DNA of 64,000 nucleotides, from contig NZ_CP004350.1 of assembly GCF_000550785.1 (NCBI RefSeq), positions 2,708,009-2,772,008 on the forward strand, in the 5' to 3' direction. Below, one piece after another: positions 44,703-55,800 of the stretch (within the stretch, counting starts at the first letter, position 1; each line of letters begins with the position of its first letter). This stretch comes from Corynebacterium casei LMG S-19264. Lineage in GTDB: Bacteria > Actinomycetota > Actinomycetes > Mycobacteriales > Mycobacteriaceae. The notes beneath the pieces are model-generated. The model searched no databases and was not told where the DNA came from. It saw only the letters and a list, made by a program, of their open reading frames with translations. A program made the translations under genes and the position numbers.

Positions 44703-45296
44703 CTAGCTGCGGATGAGGCTCATGACTTCAGCGCGGGATGCGGAGTTGTTCTTGAACCCGCCGCGCACAGCCGACGTGGTGGTCACTGCACCCGGCTTAC
44801 GCACGCCGCGCATGCCCATGCACAAATGCTCGCATTCGATAACCACGATGACAGACTGCGCGCCGAGTTCCTCAGTCAGCGCATCCGCAATCTGGCGGGT
44901 CAGGCGCTCTTGTACCTGTGGGCGCTTGGCAAAGCCATCGGCCAGGCGTGACAGCTTGGACAGGCCAGTAACTTTGCCGTCGTTGCCCGGAATATAACCA
45001 ATGTGTGCCACGCCGTAAAACGGCACCAAGTGGTGCTCACAGGTGGAGTAGATCGGAATATCACGCACCAGGACGAGCTCCTGGTGGTCCTCCGCGAAAG
45101 TCTTGTTTAGAACTTCCGTTGGGTCAGTATGAAGTCCGGAGAAGATCTCTGCATATGAGCGCGCAACTCGTGCCGGGGTCTCTTGGAGGCCCTCGCGTTC
45201 TGGGTCTTCACCCACTGCGATGAGCAGCTCGCGAATTGCTGCTTCAGCTCGTGCCTGATCAAAAGGCTTGCGGGCTGGAATCGAATTGTCACTCAT
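44703..45296 (-). CDS. folE: GTP cyclohydrolase I
   Basis: FolE opens GTP to dihydroneopterin triphosphate, the first step of folate synthesis. It has [18 protein letters not shown], the zinc/catalytic region [43 protein letters not shown] and [15 protein letters not shown], with both zinc cysteines. Start ATG 45296 gives 197 residues, matching the family; an in-frame upstream ATG would add nine unrelated residues. It follows ftsH by 79 bases. Confidence 0.96.
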   Translation of the reverse strand: MSDNSIPARKPFDQARAEAAIRELLIAVGEDPEREGLQETPARVARSYAEIFSGLHTDPTEVLNKTFAEDHQELVLVRDIPIYSTCEHHLVPFYGVAHIGYIPGNDGKVTGLSKLSRLADGFAKRPQVQERLTRQIADALTEELGAQSVIVVIECEHLCMGMRGVRKPGAVTTTSAVRGGFKNNSASRAEVMSLIRS

Positions 45297-45375
45297 ATCG
45301 ACGGATCTTTTCCTTGCTTTCAAGTTTTCTCAAGCTTCCCGCGCCATTGCGCACGCGGGAAGCAGCTAAACACGC

Positions 45376-47943
45376 CTAGTAATTATCTTCACCGGGGTGA
45401 CGGTCCTGCTTATCCTTCGGCTTCGCCGCATAAGGATTGCTGGACTCATCTTGATTGTCCCAGCCCGGAGCCTGCCAACCCTCATCATCATTCATCGACG
45501 GCTTGTGGTGGCGCCCGGTTGGGATAACCGCAGTGTCATCCTCGCTTGGACGACTCTCACCCATCCGCTCTGAAATGGAAGGCTTCTCAGATTTTTCTGC
45601 CTGGTCGGCCTTTTCAGCCTTTTCAGCTTTGTCCTTCGTTGGTTCTGCAGCCTTCGGCGCAGTACGCGATGGCTCAGGCATGATGACCGATGGCTTCGCA
45701 TCCTTCGGCTTTTCAGCCTCAGGCGCTACATCTGGAACGACGTGGGAGTCATCCTCGGCTGGCTCGGCGTCGGATGGCGTGGTCGGCTCGGTTTCCTCGA
45801 CGGTCTTGAAGCCGTCTTCGGTCCAGTCGCCGGCGTGCTGGCCAAAGTTGAAGCCAATCTCTGGCTCGTTGGCAGAGTCCTTGTCGGAGCTCTCGTTGGC
45901 GTCATCGGAGTCGTTGCCAGCGTTGGCTTGAGATTCTTCCAAAGCTATGCGGCGCTCACGCGCGATACGGGAGGCGTCCAGCAGGGAGAAACGGCGTGGT
46001 GGTTCTTCGCCGCGCTCGATGGCAACTTCAACTGGGGTCTGGACTGGCTCGCGGCCGGCTTGAGCTGGGAAACGGGAGTCTTCACCAGGGAAGACCTCGC
46101 GAGATTCGCGTGGCTCAATGCCATCGAAAAGAGCTTCCAGGTCAGGGCGACGCAGAGTTTCCTTTTCCAGCAACGCTTCGGCGAGCTTGTCCAGGTAGTC
46201 TCGGTGCTCAGCCAAAATGTCGTAGGCCTGCTGGTGAGCGGAGTCCAAAAGGAAGGACATCTGATCATCAATCTTGGCTGCCACGGCATCCGAGTATTCA
46301 GAGACTCCGCCGCCACCGGCATAAGCGAATGGGTCGCCTTGTTCCTTGCCGTACTTCACGGTGCCCAATGATGGGCTGAAGCCGTACTCCGTAATCATGG
46401 CGCGGGCAATCTTGGTTGCCTGCTCAATATCGGAAGAAGCACCGGTAGTTGGAGTACCAAAGACCAGTTCCTCAGCGGCACGGCCACCCATGGCGAAGAT
46501 CAAACGCGCAAACAGCTCATCGCGGGTGTACATGCCCTTGTCGTCTTCTTGAGCAGTCATCGCGTGGCCACCGGTACGGCCACGGGCCAAAATGGTGACC
46601 TTGTAGACGCGCTCAATGTCCTTCAATGCCCACGCGGACAGCGTGTGTCCGCCCTCGTGGTAGGCAGTGATCTTCTTTTCATGCTCAGAAATCACCTTGG
46701 ACTGACGGCGCGGGCCGCCGACAACGCGGTCAGTGGCTTCTTCCAGAGCATCGGCGGTAATCACATTGCCGCCGATACGGGCAGTCAACAGTGCCGCCTC
46801 ATTCAACACATTGGCCAGGTCCGCACCGGACATGCCGGCGGTACGCTTTGCCAGCTGGGTGACGTCAACTTCCTTCGCCAAAGGCTTGTTCTTTGAGTGC
46901 ACGCGCAAAATCTGCTCACGGCCAGCCAAATCAGGCGGGGTGACAGGAATCTGACGGTCGAAACGGCCCGGGCGCAACAGCGCTGGGTCCAAGATGTCTG
47001 GGCGGTTGGTCGCGGCAATCAAAATGACGCCCTCGCGGTCGCCGAAGCCATCCATTTCCACCAGCAGCTGGTTCAGGGTCTGCTCACGTTCATCGTGTCC
47101 ACCGCCAGTGCCGGAGCCACGCTGGCGGCCAACGGCATCAATCTCATCGACGAAGATGATACAAGGACTATTTTCCTTAGCCTGCTTGAACAAATCACGC
47201 ACGCGCGATGCACCAACACCGACGAACATTTCCACGAAGTCCGAGCCAGAGATGGAGTAGAAAGGAACGCCTGCCTCACCTGCAACGGCGCGGGCAAGAA
47301 GGGTTTTACCAGTACCCGGAGGGCCATAGAGCAGCACGCCGCGCGGAATCTTCGCGCCAAGCTCGTGGTAGCGCGTTGGGTCTTCCAAGAAGTCCTTGAT
47401 TTCTTGCAGCTCATCCACTGCTTCATCAGCGCCCGCAACATCCTCAAAGGTGTTGGTAGGCATGTCCTTGGTCAGTTCCTTCGCCTTGGAACCGCCAATG
47501 CCGAACATGCCGCCGGCGCCGGTTTGCATACGCGAGATGAACCAGAACAGTACTGCGAACAGAATCAACATCGGCAGCAAGAAGGAGATCATCGACATGA
47601 AGATCGAATCTTGCGTGACGTTGGTCTGGTAGGTCTCAGCACCGGAGTTGCGCACTGAGTCGAAGATTTCCGGCGAGGTACGCGCTGGGTACTTCGCAAT
47701 AACCTCTTCAACGCCCTCGCGTTCTTCAACCGTTATTGGCTCGCGCAGAGTCAGGCGCAGTTGTTGTTCGCGATCATCAATTTGCGCCTCCTCAACGTTT
47801 TGGTCGTTGAGCTGCTCCAGCGCAATGGACGTATCCACTCGCATGAAGGAGCGGGTGTCGTCGGAGAAGAAGGTGAAGATGTACAGCGCTACTAGTACTA
47901 CTGCAGCGATGCCACCGTATTTGATCCAGGAAGAATTTTTCAT
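45376..47943 (-). CDS. ftsH: ATP-dependent zinc metalloprotease FtsH
   Basis: FtsH is a membrane AAA+ protease for quality control. Two N-terminal spans ([38 protein letters not shown]) flank a periplasmic domain. The AAA domain has [13 protein letters not shown] and [13 protein letters not shown], and [22 protein letters not shown]; the zinc protease motif is HEGGH. After about residue 620 comes a 230-residue disordered, Glu/Lys/Pro-rich tail ([14 protein letters not shown]) that is longer than in enteric FtsH. ATG 47943 is preferred over TTG 47946; no strong ribosome site is seen. It follows hpt by 13 bases. Confidence 0.96.
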   Translation of the reverse strand: MKNSSWIKYGGIAAVVLVALYIFTFFSDDTRSFMRVDTSIALEQLNDQNVEEAQIDDREQQLRLTLREPITVEEREGVEEVIAKYPARTSPEIFDSVRNSGAETYQTNVTQDSIFMSMISFLLPMLILFAVLFWFISRMQTGAGGMFGIGGSKAKELTKDMPTNTFEDVAGADEAVDELQEIKDFLEDPTRYHELGAKIPRGVLLYGPPGTGKTLLARAVAGEAGVPFYSISGSDFVEMFVGVGASRVRDLFKQAKENSPCIIFVDEIDAVGRQRGSGTGGGHDEREQTLNQLLVEMDGFGDREGVILIAATNRPDILDPALLRPGRFDRQIPVTPPDLAGREQILRVHSKNKPLAKEVDVTQLAKRTAGMSGADLANVLNEAALLTARIGGNVITADALEEATDRVVGGPRRQSKVISEHEKKITAYHEGGHTLSAWALKDIERVYKVTILARGRTGGHAMTAQEDDKGMYTRDELFARLIFAMGGRAAEELVFGTPTTGASSDIEQATKIARAMITEYGFSPSLGTVKYGKEQGDPFAYAGGGGVSEYSDAVAAKIDDQMSFLLDSAHQQAYDILAEHRDYLDKLAEALLEKETLRRPDLEALFDGIEPRESREVFPGEDSRFPAQAGREPVQTPVEVAIERGEEPPRRFSLLDASRIARERRIALEESQANAGNDSDDANESSDKDSANEPEIGFNFGQHAGDWTEDGFKTVEETEPTTPSDAEPAEDDSHVVPDVAPEAEKPKDAKPSVIMPEPSRTAPKAAEPTKDKAEKAEKADQAEKSEKPSISERMGESRPSEDDTAVIPTGRHHKPSMNDDEGWQAPGWDNQDESSNPYAAKPKDKQDRHPGEDNY

Positions 47944-47956
47944 CAAGCGTTTTAGT

Positions 47957-48565
47957 TTAGTGGTTGGAGTAGACGTCCGGATGCAAAGTGCCTACATACG
48001 GCAAGTCGCGGTAACGTTCGGCGTAGTCAAGGCCGTAGCCAATGACAAATTCATTAGGGATGTCAAATCCCACGTCATAGAGGTCAATTTCAGCGGTGAC
48101 TACCTCAGGCTTGCGCAGCAAGGTGATGACTTCCAAAGACTTTGGGTGACGGCCCTTGAGGTTGCGCAGCAACCAGGACAGGGTCAGGCCGGAGTCAATG
48201 ATGTCCTCAACGATGAGCACGTCGCGGCCTTCAATTTCACGGTCCAGGTCTTTAAGGATGCGTACCACGCCGGAAGAGGAGGTGGAGTTGCCGTAGGAAG
48301 AAACCGCCATGAATTCCATCTGGGAAGGAATGGACAACGCACGCGCGAAGTCGGTCAGGAAGTAGACCGCGCCCTTGAGCACGCAGATAAGCAGCAGGTC
48401 CTCTTCGGTGTCCGCGTAGTCCTTGGATACTTTATCAGCTAGTTCCTGGATTCTTTCCTGGAGCTTTTCTTCACTGATCAGTACTGATTCAACATCGTTG
48501 CCATAACGGTGTGGCGGGACGTTGAAGTCTTTGGATTCATATAGCGCAGTTTCATTGTGAGCCAT
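47957..48565 (-). CDS. hpt: Hypoxanthine-guanine phosphoribosyltransferase
   Basis: Hpt salvages hypoxanthine and guanine with PRPP. The PRPP-binding motif is [40 protein letters not shown] and [14 protein letters not shown] are other family segments, and [28 protein letters not shown] ends it. The 202-residue length is standard. The tilS-hpt-ftsH order is widely conserved. Confidence 0.96.
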   Translation of the reverse strand: MAHNETALYESKDFNVPPHRYGNDVESVLISEEKLQERIQELADKVSKDYADTEEDLLLICVLKGAVYFLTDFARALSIPSQMEFMAVSSYGNSTSSSGVVRILKDLDREIEGRDVLIVEDIIDSGLTLSWLLRNLKGRHPKSLEVITLLRKPEVVTAEIDLYDVGFDIPNEFVIGYGLDYAERYRDLPYVGTLHPDVYSNH

Positions 48566-48607
48566 GGTCGCCCTTTCTGATGAGCCGGTTTAGGACCTTT
48601 AGGTGGC

Positions 48608-49711
48608 TTAGGGAGCGTTAAAACGCAATAGTCTCAGTTTGCCACCAACACGCACGACTTCCAACCTACTATGTGGGATTTTTGTGTATGTATCAGCCAC
48701 CGCTACCCCGCCTTGTCCGCTCCAGGCGCTGCATAAAGCGTCAATTCCGTCTAGCCCGGCGCGCGTGACAAGGATGTCTTTGGCAACTAACCAGCGGGCA
48801 ATTATTCGCTTTCGCACAGGCTGGGCAAGCAGGCTGAGGTCGTTGCAGTCCAGCTCTTCACTCTTTTCGATGCTCCCCTCACCCTTGTCATACTCCTGTG
48901 GGATAAGGGAGTTCAGCACTTCATCATCGGCTGCCACATCACGTGCTGCTGCGGCCAAGGGAGCGATGGCGTCGCCGCCAATGATCTCTGACAGCATTGG
49001 CAAAACTTGCTTGCGGATGGCCACACGGCGAAAATCCTCGCGGTAATTGTGCGGGTCATTCCACACACTGACTCCAAGTTCCGCGCATGCGCCTTGGGTG
49101 TGTGCACGGCGAATATTAAGCAGTGGCCGCAGTACCTGTACGCCTTCAATGTCGGTGGCAAAGCTCATGGCGCTGGCATGCCCACGCAGGCTGGACAACA
49201 ACAGGTTCTCAGCTTGGTCTTCCGCCGTATGCGCCACCATCACCGGACCGGGCTGAGTTGCGGCTTTCCCGGCAACCTCAGCAATGGCTCGGTAGCGGGC
49301 CCAGCGTGCTTCGGCTTCCATCCCAGCTGGGCTGTCTCTATCAATATCAATGGCAATAACGGTTGCCAGCGCTCCCCACGCGCGTGCCTGCGCGGCCGCT
49401 TTCTCTGCCACATCCCGGGAGCCAGCTTGTAATCCGTGATCCACACAGAGCGCATGCACACGCATATCCGTCCCACGGGTATGCGCACACAGCGCTGCCA
49501 CCAGCGCCAACGAGTCCGCCCCACCTGACAGCCCGACGTAAATCACTTGTGGTGATTTACGCCCAGCTACAAAGGCTTGCCCGGATAGCGCGCCCAATGC
49601 TTCCAGCGTTTCCAGTGCTTGTTTTACGGCAGTACGTACTTCGCGAAAGTGCGGTGACTTCCGGGGCCAAAAAGGTGGGATTTCTGCATTTCCTAGATCA
49701 TCGGCGGACAT
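48608..49711 (-). CDS. tilS: tRNA(Ile)-lysidine synthase
   Basis: TilS modifies the wobble cytidine of tRNA-Ile(CAU) to lysidine using lysine and ATP. The PP-loop ATPase motif is VGLSGGADSLALVAALC; HGLQAGS and HTAEDQAENLLLSSLRG follow, and DPHNYREDFRRVAIRKQVLP is also typical. ATG 49711 gives 367 residues; a longer in-frame start (49822) would reach into the carboxypeptidase gene and was rejected. It lies 16 bases after the dac stop. Confidence 0.93.
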   Translation of the reverse strand: MSADDLGNAEIPPFWPRKSPHFREVRTAVKQALETLEALGALSGQAFVAGRKSPQVIYVGLSGGADSLALVAALCAHTRGTDMRVHALCVDHGLQAGSRDVAEKAAAQARAWGALATVIAIDIDRDSPAGMEAEARWARYRAIAEVAGKAATQPGPVMVAHTAEDQAENLLLSSLRGHASAMSFATDIEGVQVLRPLLNIRRAHTQGACAELGVSVWNDPHNYREDFRRVAIRKQVLPMLSEIIGGDAIAPLAAAARDVAADDEVLNSLIPQEYDKGEGSIEKSEELDCNDLSLLAQPVRKRIIARWLVAKDILVTRAGLDGIDALCSAWSGQGGVAVADTYTKIPHSRLEVVRVGGKLRLLRFNAP

Positions 49712-49727
49712 CGTTTGCTGCTTGCTT

Positions 49728-51020
49728 CTAGTAGTCCCGCAGCACGCTGGCCATAGCGTCTTGTGCAGCACGTGCCCCAAGAATGTCACCGTCGTTGACC
49801 AAGAAGGTAAACGCGTAAACATTGCCGGAGTTACCCAGCGCGGTGCCGCTCAACGCGGACACCCCGGTCAAAGTACCGGTCTTCGCACGGACGAATCCAC
49901 GCCCGGACAAATCTGCATAGCGGTCAGCCAAGGTGCCTTCGCCACCTGCGACGGGCAGGTAGCCTAAAATTTCACGCAGAGTATCTTCTGTCGCGGCATC
50001 CGCCACGATGTGAGTGAGAAGGTCTGCGGTGATGCGGTTGTCTTCGGACAGCCCGGAATTATCGTGGATGGTGATGTTGTCGGTGTTGAAAGAGGAATCG
50101 GCTAGCAACTGCAGTGTTGCCTCCGTGGCACCTTCGAAGCTGGCTTCAGCGCCGGTAGCGATGGCCAGCTCACGGCCGATGGCCTCGGCCATCACGTTGT
50201 CAGAGTGCTTCATCATCTGCTCCGCGCGTTGCGCGAAAGGCTCTGACTCTACCGATGCAATAACCTCTGCACCTTCTGGAACAGGGCCCGTGCCCACATT
50301 CGGGGCATCAATGCGCGTGGCTACCGCATTGGCTACATCCAACGCCGGGGTGTGTGAACGCGGCACATCACCAACGGTGTCCCCAATGCGACCACCATAA
50401 AGCATCGCTGGCTGCATGGGCGCTACAAAGCCGCCATCAACATTGCCTGGGTCCCAGCCCGGTGCCTGCTCATCGCCCGACCACACACTGGTGTCAATAA
50501 AGACAGTATCTATGCCCTCACCACTGGCCAGAATCTGCTCCGCCAACTCATCCATCTGCTCCGTGGTCATCCATACATCACCAGCAGCCTTAATTACTGC
50601 AGTGTTGCTGCCCGGCGCGCGCAGCACCTCCGTGGTCAACCGCGAATCATCTTCAATGCTCAGCGCAGCCGCCGCGGCGGTAAGCACCTTGGTCGAAGAC
50701 GCCGGAATCAACGGCGTAGTGGCATCGTGCTCCCACAGCACTTCCCCATCAGTGGTGTTGATGACCTGCGCACCTAAGGTTGGCAACGCCGGGCTTTTCG
50801 CCTTCTCCTCCAGACGTGCGGCCATGCCGGACGTATCAACGTCCGATGGCTCTTGTGGTGTCACCAACTGCTGCGCGGCCGGGGCCTGCGGGGCCTGACC
50901 ATGGTCGAGTGCGCTGTATTCTTGATGCACAGCAACACCCAACGCGGCGGTCGTTCCGACAGCGGCGGTGGTCAAGATTGTGACTGCGATCCAGGCGACG
51001 TGTTTAGCTTTCATCGCCAC
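49728..51020 (-). CDS. dacB: D-alanyl-D-alanine carboxypeptidase/endopeptidase, PBP4 family
   Basis: This serine peptidase of family S13 trims peptidoglycan cross-links outside the membrane. An N-terminal hydrophobic segment (HVAWIAVTILTTAAVGTTAALGV) exports it. The active-site triad motifs are SxxK in PASSTKVLTAAAAAL, SxN in HSDNVMAEAIGRELA and KTG in RAKTGTLTGVSALSG. The 430-residue length fits. Two possible starts, GTG 51020 and ATG 51014, are close together. It is the first gene of the dac-tilS-hpt-ftsH series and is divergent from ppa. Confidence 0.93.
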   Translation of the reverse strand: MAMKAKHVAWIAVTILTTAAVGTTAALGVAVHQEYSALDHGQAPQAPAAQQLVTPQEPSDVDTSGMAARLEEKAKSPALPTLGAQVINTTDGEVLWEHDATTPLIPASSTKVLTAAAAALSIEDDSRLTTEVLRAPGSNTAVIKAAGDVWMTTEQMDELAEQILASGEGIDTVFIDTSVWSGDEQAPGWDPGNVDGGFVAPMQPAMLYGGRIGDTVGDVPRSHTPALDVANAVATRIDAPNVGTGPVPEGAEVIASVESEPFAQRAEQMMKHSDNVMAEAIGRELAIATGAEASFEGATEATLQLLADSSFNTDNITIHDNSGLSEDNRITADLLTHIVADAATEDTLREILGYLPVAGGEGTLADRYADLSGRGFVRAKTGTLTGVSALSGTALGNSGNVYAFTFLVNDGDILGARAAQDAMASVLRDY

Positions 51021-51170
51021 TTAGCCTAGCGCGCGGGGTCATTGAAAGCCGCAAAAGGTAGACTATGCGAGGAACTGTTCATCCAAGCATGCTGCGTGCA
51101 CCAACCCCTCGGAACCCGCAGTGAGAAATTGCTTGTATTTCTTGTCTATTAAGGAAAGGACGCGTCAATC

Positions 51171-51647
51171 GTGAGCGTTGAAGTAACCATTGAAATCCCA
51201 AAGGGTTCGCGTAATAAGTACGAGGTCGACCACGAGACCGGCAAGGTCTACCTGGACCGTTACCTGTTTACCCCAATGGCTTACCCAGCAGACTATGGCT
51301 TCATTGACCACACCCTGGGCGAAGACGGCGACCCATTGGACGCACTGGTCCTGCTTCCTGAGCCAGTATTCCCAGGCGTCATTGTTAAGGCTCGCATCCT
51401 CGGCGTATTCAAGATGACCGACGAAGCCGGCGGCGACGACAAGCTTCTGTGCGTTGTGGATGACCCACGCTCCGAGCGCTACCAGGACATCGGCGATGTT
51501 GAGCAGCACCTCAAGGACGAAATCGAGCACTTCTTCACCCGCTACAAGGACTTGGAGCCAAACAAGGAAGTTAACGGTTCCGGCTGGGGCGACAAGGCTG
51601 AAGCTGAAGCCATCCACCAGGCTTCCATCGAGCGTTACGGCAATTAG
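51171..51647 (+). CDS. ppa: Inorganic pyrophosphatase
   Basis: This soluble family I enzyme hydrolyses pyrophosphate released by biosynthetic reactions. Metal-binding residues appear in [23 protein letters not shown], with KNKYEVD-type start ([12 protein letters not shown]) and [13 protein letters not shown]. The length of 158 residues is typical for actinobacteria. The start is GTG 51171 behind aaagga. It is divergent from dacB and followed by a hairpin. Confidence 0.96.
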   Translation: MSVEVTIEIPKGSRNKYEVDHETGKVYLDRYLFTPMAYPADYGFIDHTLGEDGDPLDALVLLPEPVFPGVIVKARILGVFKMTDEAGGDDKLLCVVDDPRSERYQDIGDVEQHLKDEIEHFFTRYKDLEPNKEVNGSGWGDKAEAEAIHQASIERYGN

Positions 51648-51737
51648 ATAATTCGGCTTCTGCTACGCAGAATGCCTCATTATCTAATTGCGATACGAAA
51701 GGCGCTCTTCAGAAGCTCTAGTTTCGCCGTAGCAAAT

Positions 51738-51791
51738 GCCCAGGTATCTCTGACTCACTGACACACTGTGAGTTCGGATACCTGGGCTTTT
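51738..51791. terminator. Terminator between ppa and rhodanese gene
   Basis: gcccaggtatc (51738-51748) pairs perfectly with gatacctgggc (51777-51787), enclosing a ctcac/gtgag stem, and tttt follows. A weaker repeat attagataat/attatctaat (about 51644-51699) precedes it. Confidence 0.85.
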
Positions 51792-51859
51792 GCGATCCCG
51801 CACTTTTTCTTGGACACTGCACAATAAAATTCACGAACATCGACGTAGGATGGTGAACT

Positions 51860-52168
51860 GTGTATGAGGTATCACCAAAAGATGTTCCGTCCGACGCACA
51901 GCTTATTGATGTCCGTGAGGATTCCGAATACGCCGTTGACCATGCGCGCGGCGTAAAGCACATTCCGATGGCAGACATCCCGGAGCGCTACCAGGAAATC
52001 GATCCAGACCGCGATGTCTACGTCATCTGTAAAGCCGGCGGCCGCTCCCAGCAGGTTGCCCAGTACCTCGAGCACGCTTTGGGCTGGGACAACGTCATCA
52101 ACGTTGTCGGCGGCACCGACGCGTGGCGCGAGCAGGGCCTACCAATGGAGACTCCGGAAGCTAAGTAG
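51860..52168 (+). CDS. Single-domain rhodanese-like sulfurtransferase
   Basis: The 102-residue protein is one rhodanese domain. The N-terminal LIDVREDSEYAVDHARGVKHIPM is the CH2A-type signature, and the active-site loop is VICKAGGRSQ with the persulfide-forming cysteine. It ends with VVGGTDAWREQGLPM. It starts at GTG 51860 with aggatgg upstream. Its sulfur donor and acceptor are unknown. It stands alone between ppa and the MarR gene. Confidence 0.9.
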   Translation: MYEVSPKDVPSDAQLIDVREDSEYAVDHARGVKHIPMADIPERYQEIDPDRDVYVICKAGGRSQQVAQYLEHALGWDNVINVVGGTDAWREQGLPMETPEAK

Positions 52169-52337
52169 AACGCTTAACAGCTTTTCCGGATTCATTGCCG
52201 GAGCTTCCTATATTCGGAAGTTTGAGGCATCAGAGAATCCTCAGATGACCTAAACCTCCTGATGGGAACAGTTTTCAGAATTAGTGGATAACCACAATCA
52301 TTTAGACGACTGATGGTAGGCGGGTTACTATCGTCTT

Positions 52338-52802
52338 ATGAGTTCTGCTACTTCGCACAATGTGCCCACATCACTGCTGCAATCTCCTTCTTTCCAGCTG
52401 GAGCGTTTGCGCCGTCGCACCCGCGACTGTGTTGATGTCGCCTTAGCCGCGCATGAAACCACCATCCGCGAGTACTGGGTGTTGACCTGTCTTGTTGAAG
52501 AAGACGCCGCATCCCAGTCCTATCTTTCTGAAACCCTTGCCATTGACGCATCCGACATGGTGCGTCTTATTGACGCGCTGGAAAAGCGCGGCTGGGCAAA
52601 GCGCGAGCGCGATCCAAAAGACCGTCGCCGTCAGATTGTTGCCTCCACCAAGAAGGGTACAAAGACCCACGCCGAGTTGGCGAAGCTGGTCACAGCCGCT
52701 GAGGATGAGGCGCTGAATGATTCCACGTCTAAGCAGCTAAAGCATTTGCGTAAACTGGCGCAGGCCATCATTGCTGCTGACTCGGAAGATGAGGGTCATT
52801 AA
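52338..52802 (+). CDS. MarR-family transcriptional regulator
   Basis: This is a winged-helix dimeric repressor of 154 residues. The recognition region reads LSETLAIDASDMVRLIDALEKRGWAKRERDPKDRRRQIV, with the wing basic pair DRRR. MarR proteins usually respond to small phenolic or lipophilic ligands. The end overlaps or abuts the start of the large synthetase gene, so the two are almost certainly cotranscribed, and the regulator likely controls that gene. No clear operator palindrome was identified upstream (52190-52337), although gattagtgg-like repeats were not excluded. Confidence 0.88.
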   Translation: MSSATSHNVPTSLLQSPSFQLERLRRRTRDCVDVALAAHETTIREYWVLTCLVEEDAASQSYLSETLAIDASDMVRLIDALEKRGWAKRERDPKDRRRQIVASTKKGTKTHAELAKLVTAAEDEALNDSTSKQLKHLRKLAQAIIAADSEDEGH

Positions 52803-52803
52803 A

Positions 52804-55800
52804 TTGAGCGACCTCCTGGCCACTATTCCTGACCAGTATCTCTTAAAAGACAAAGCTCCTGCCCCTCGAACCCTCTGGGATGTTGTCCGCGACTCCGCGG
52901 CGAATAACCCTGAGGCTGCCGCCATCGATGATGGCGATATTTTGACCTACGCCGAACTGATCGAAGATGTCGAAGCGTGGGCGGCGGAACTACGCCAGCA
53001 CGGCGTCAAACGCGGCGACCATATTGGTATCCGCATGACCTCTGGTCAGCGTGATCTGTACCTAGCCATTTTGGCCACCCTAGCCGCCGGCGCGGCATAT
53101 GTCCCGGTTGATGCAGATGACCCGGAAGAACGCGCCGATATGGTCTTCGGCGAAGCTGGCATCAATGGCATCTTCACCGATGAGGGCTTTCGCAAGCTCA
53201 ACCCGTCCACCGGCACGGATCAAGATGAACCGCACCTGGATGACACAGCGTGGATCATCTTCACCTCTGGTTCAACAGGCAAGCCGAAGGGCGTTGCTGT
53301 TACTCACCGCTCCGCAGCGGCATTCGTGGACGCCGAGGCAGCTCTGTTTCTGCAGGACAACCCTCTTGGCCCAGAAGACCGGGTTCTGGCTGGGCTTTCA
53401 GTTGCCTTCGACGCATCTTGTGAAGAAATGTGGCTGGCCTGGGGCCACGGCGCCTGCCTGGTTCCCGCACCACGCTCATTGGTACGCTCCGGCATGGACT
53501 TAGGCCCGTGGCTTATTCGCCGTGACATCACGGTGGTCTCCACCGTGCCTACACTGGCTGGCCTGTGGCCTGCTGAAGCCCTCGATAACGTGCGTCTACT
53601 CATTGTCGGCGGTGAGGCATGTTCGCAGGAACTGGTAAACCGCTTGGCCACTGAGGACCGTGAAATGTGGAACACTTACGGTCCTACTGAGGCAACTGTG
53701 GTGGCATCGGCAGCCATGCTCAAACCTGACCACCCGGTCTCCATTGGCCTGCCACTCAACGGTTGGGACCTGGTTGTTATCGATGCCGAGGGCAATCCAG
53801 TTTCTCCTGGCGAAGTCGGCGAACTGGTCATCGGCGGTGTCGGTCTTGCCCGCTACCTCGACCCTGAAAAGGATGCTGAGAAGTACGCACCTCTGCCTTC
53901 TGTTTGTTGGGAGCGCGCCTACCGCACTGGTGACCACGTGCGTTTGGAAGAAGACGGCCTGTACTTTGTCGGCCGTGTGGACGACCAGGTCAAAATCGGT
54001 GGCCGCCGTATTGAACTCGGTGAGGTCGAAGCCAACGTCGCAGCCTTGCCAAACGTGTACAACTCCGCGGTCGCCGTTAACAAGACCGCCGCTGGCGAAT
54101 CCGTGCTGGTCGGCTACGTTTCCCTCGAAGACCCTGAAGTAGGCTTCGACCACCGCGCGGCGAAAGAACGCCTGGCTGAAACCATGCCAGCAGCACTTGT
54201 ACCACGCATCTGTGTGATGGATGAACTGCCAATTCGTACCTCCGGCAAGGTGGATAAGAAGGCTCTGCCGTGGCCACTTCCAGGTGTTGGCATCGAAGCA
54301 GTTGGCCTGAGTGAGACTGAGGAATGGCTGGCGCAGCTTTTTGTTGACGTGCTGGGTGTATCCGTTGAAGACGAAGATGCTGACTTCTTTACCCTTGGCG
54401 GTACCTCCCTTGCTGCTGCGACTTTGGTCGGCCGTATTCGCGAGCGATTCCCCACCGTGGCCGTGCGTGACCTTTACGATCACCCGCGTCTAGGGTCGTT
54501 GGCTGAAATCATTGACGCCACAGCGCCGGAAGCCAACCAGGTCACCGAGCGCAACGTAAAGCCGGTCGGCGTTAGCACGCGACTGATTCAGTTTCTGTGG
54601 CAGCTACCAGCTATGACGCTGGCTTCGACGAACTGGCTGGCGTGGTTGTTGTTTAGTTCCAACATCGCAGCAGAACTTGGCGTGGATTTTGCACCGCAAA
54701 CCCCGTGGGCAGTTGTTATTGCTTTCCTCATCCTTTTTGCCTCTCCTTTGGGTCGTATCCCGATTGGCGCGCTGGGCGCGCGACTTCTCACCGCCGGTAT
54801 TACTCCTGGTGATTACCCGCGCGGTGGATCAGTGCACCTGCGAATCTGGGCGGCGGAACGCTGGGCTGATGCCTCCGGTGCGCGCTCCATTGCTGGCGCA
54901 ACCTGGGTTCTTACCCACGCGCGTCTGCTCGGCGTCAAGGTGGGCAAGTTCGTGGACCTACATTCCCTGCCACCGGTTACAGGTCTGTTGACCTTGGGTG
55001 ATCACGCAGCCATTGAGCCTGAAGTGGATCTTTCCGGCTACTGGCTCGACGGCGATATCCTGCGCGTTGGTGCCATTGAAGTTAAAGAAGGCGCACGCGT
55101 TGGTGCTCGTTCCCAGTTGATGCCAGGCTCTGTCATCGGCGAGGAAGCCCATATTGAGGCAGGCTCCACAGTCACTGGCAATAAGAAGGTCAAGGCCGGT
55201 GCGCGTTGGTCTGGCTCTCCTGCCAAGAAGGTTGGCCGTTCCAAGCACCGCTTCCCTGATCACTCCCCGGCGCGCCGTTCCTGGTGGGTACCAATCTATG
55301 GTGCGACCTCCATGTTGCTCGCTGCCCAGCCGTTAGTGGCGATTGCTTTGGCAGCATTTGTGATTATCAGCCTGGTCCAAGCCACCGATGGCAACGCTTT
55401 TGTCGGCGCGGTTCTCTTCGCACCAGTCGGGGCTATCGCCGCGTTTGCTTTCTACATGGTGCAGACCTGGCTTGGTGTTCGCATTCTCTCCATCGGCATC
55501 CAGCCGGGTGTCTTCCCCGTGCGTTCAGCACGTGGCTGGCGCCTGTGGGCTGTTGAAAGGCTCATGGATGATGCCCGCACAGTTTTGTTCCCGCTTTATG
55601 CAGGTCAGCTGACCCCGCTGTGGCTGCGCTCTTTGGGTGCAACCATTGGCAAGGACGTGGAAATCTCCACTGCCGTCATGGTTCCAAAGCTCACCGAAGT
55701 CAAAGACGGCGCCTTTTTGGCCGATGACACACTCATCGGCGGCTATGAACTTGGCGGCGGCTGGATGTCTTCTGGGCTAGCCAAGGTGGGTAAGCGTTCC

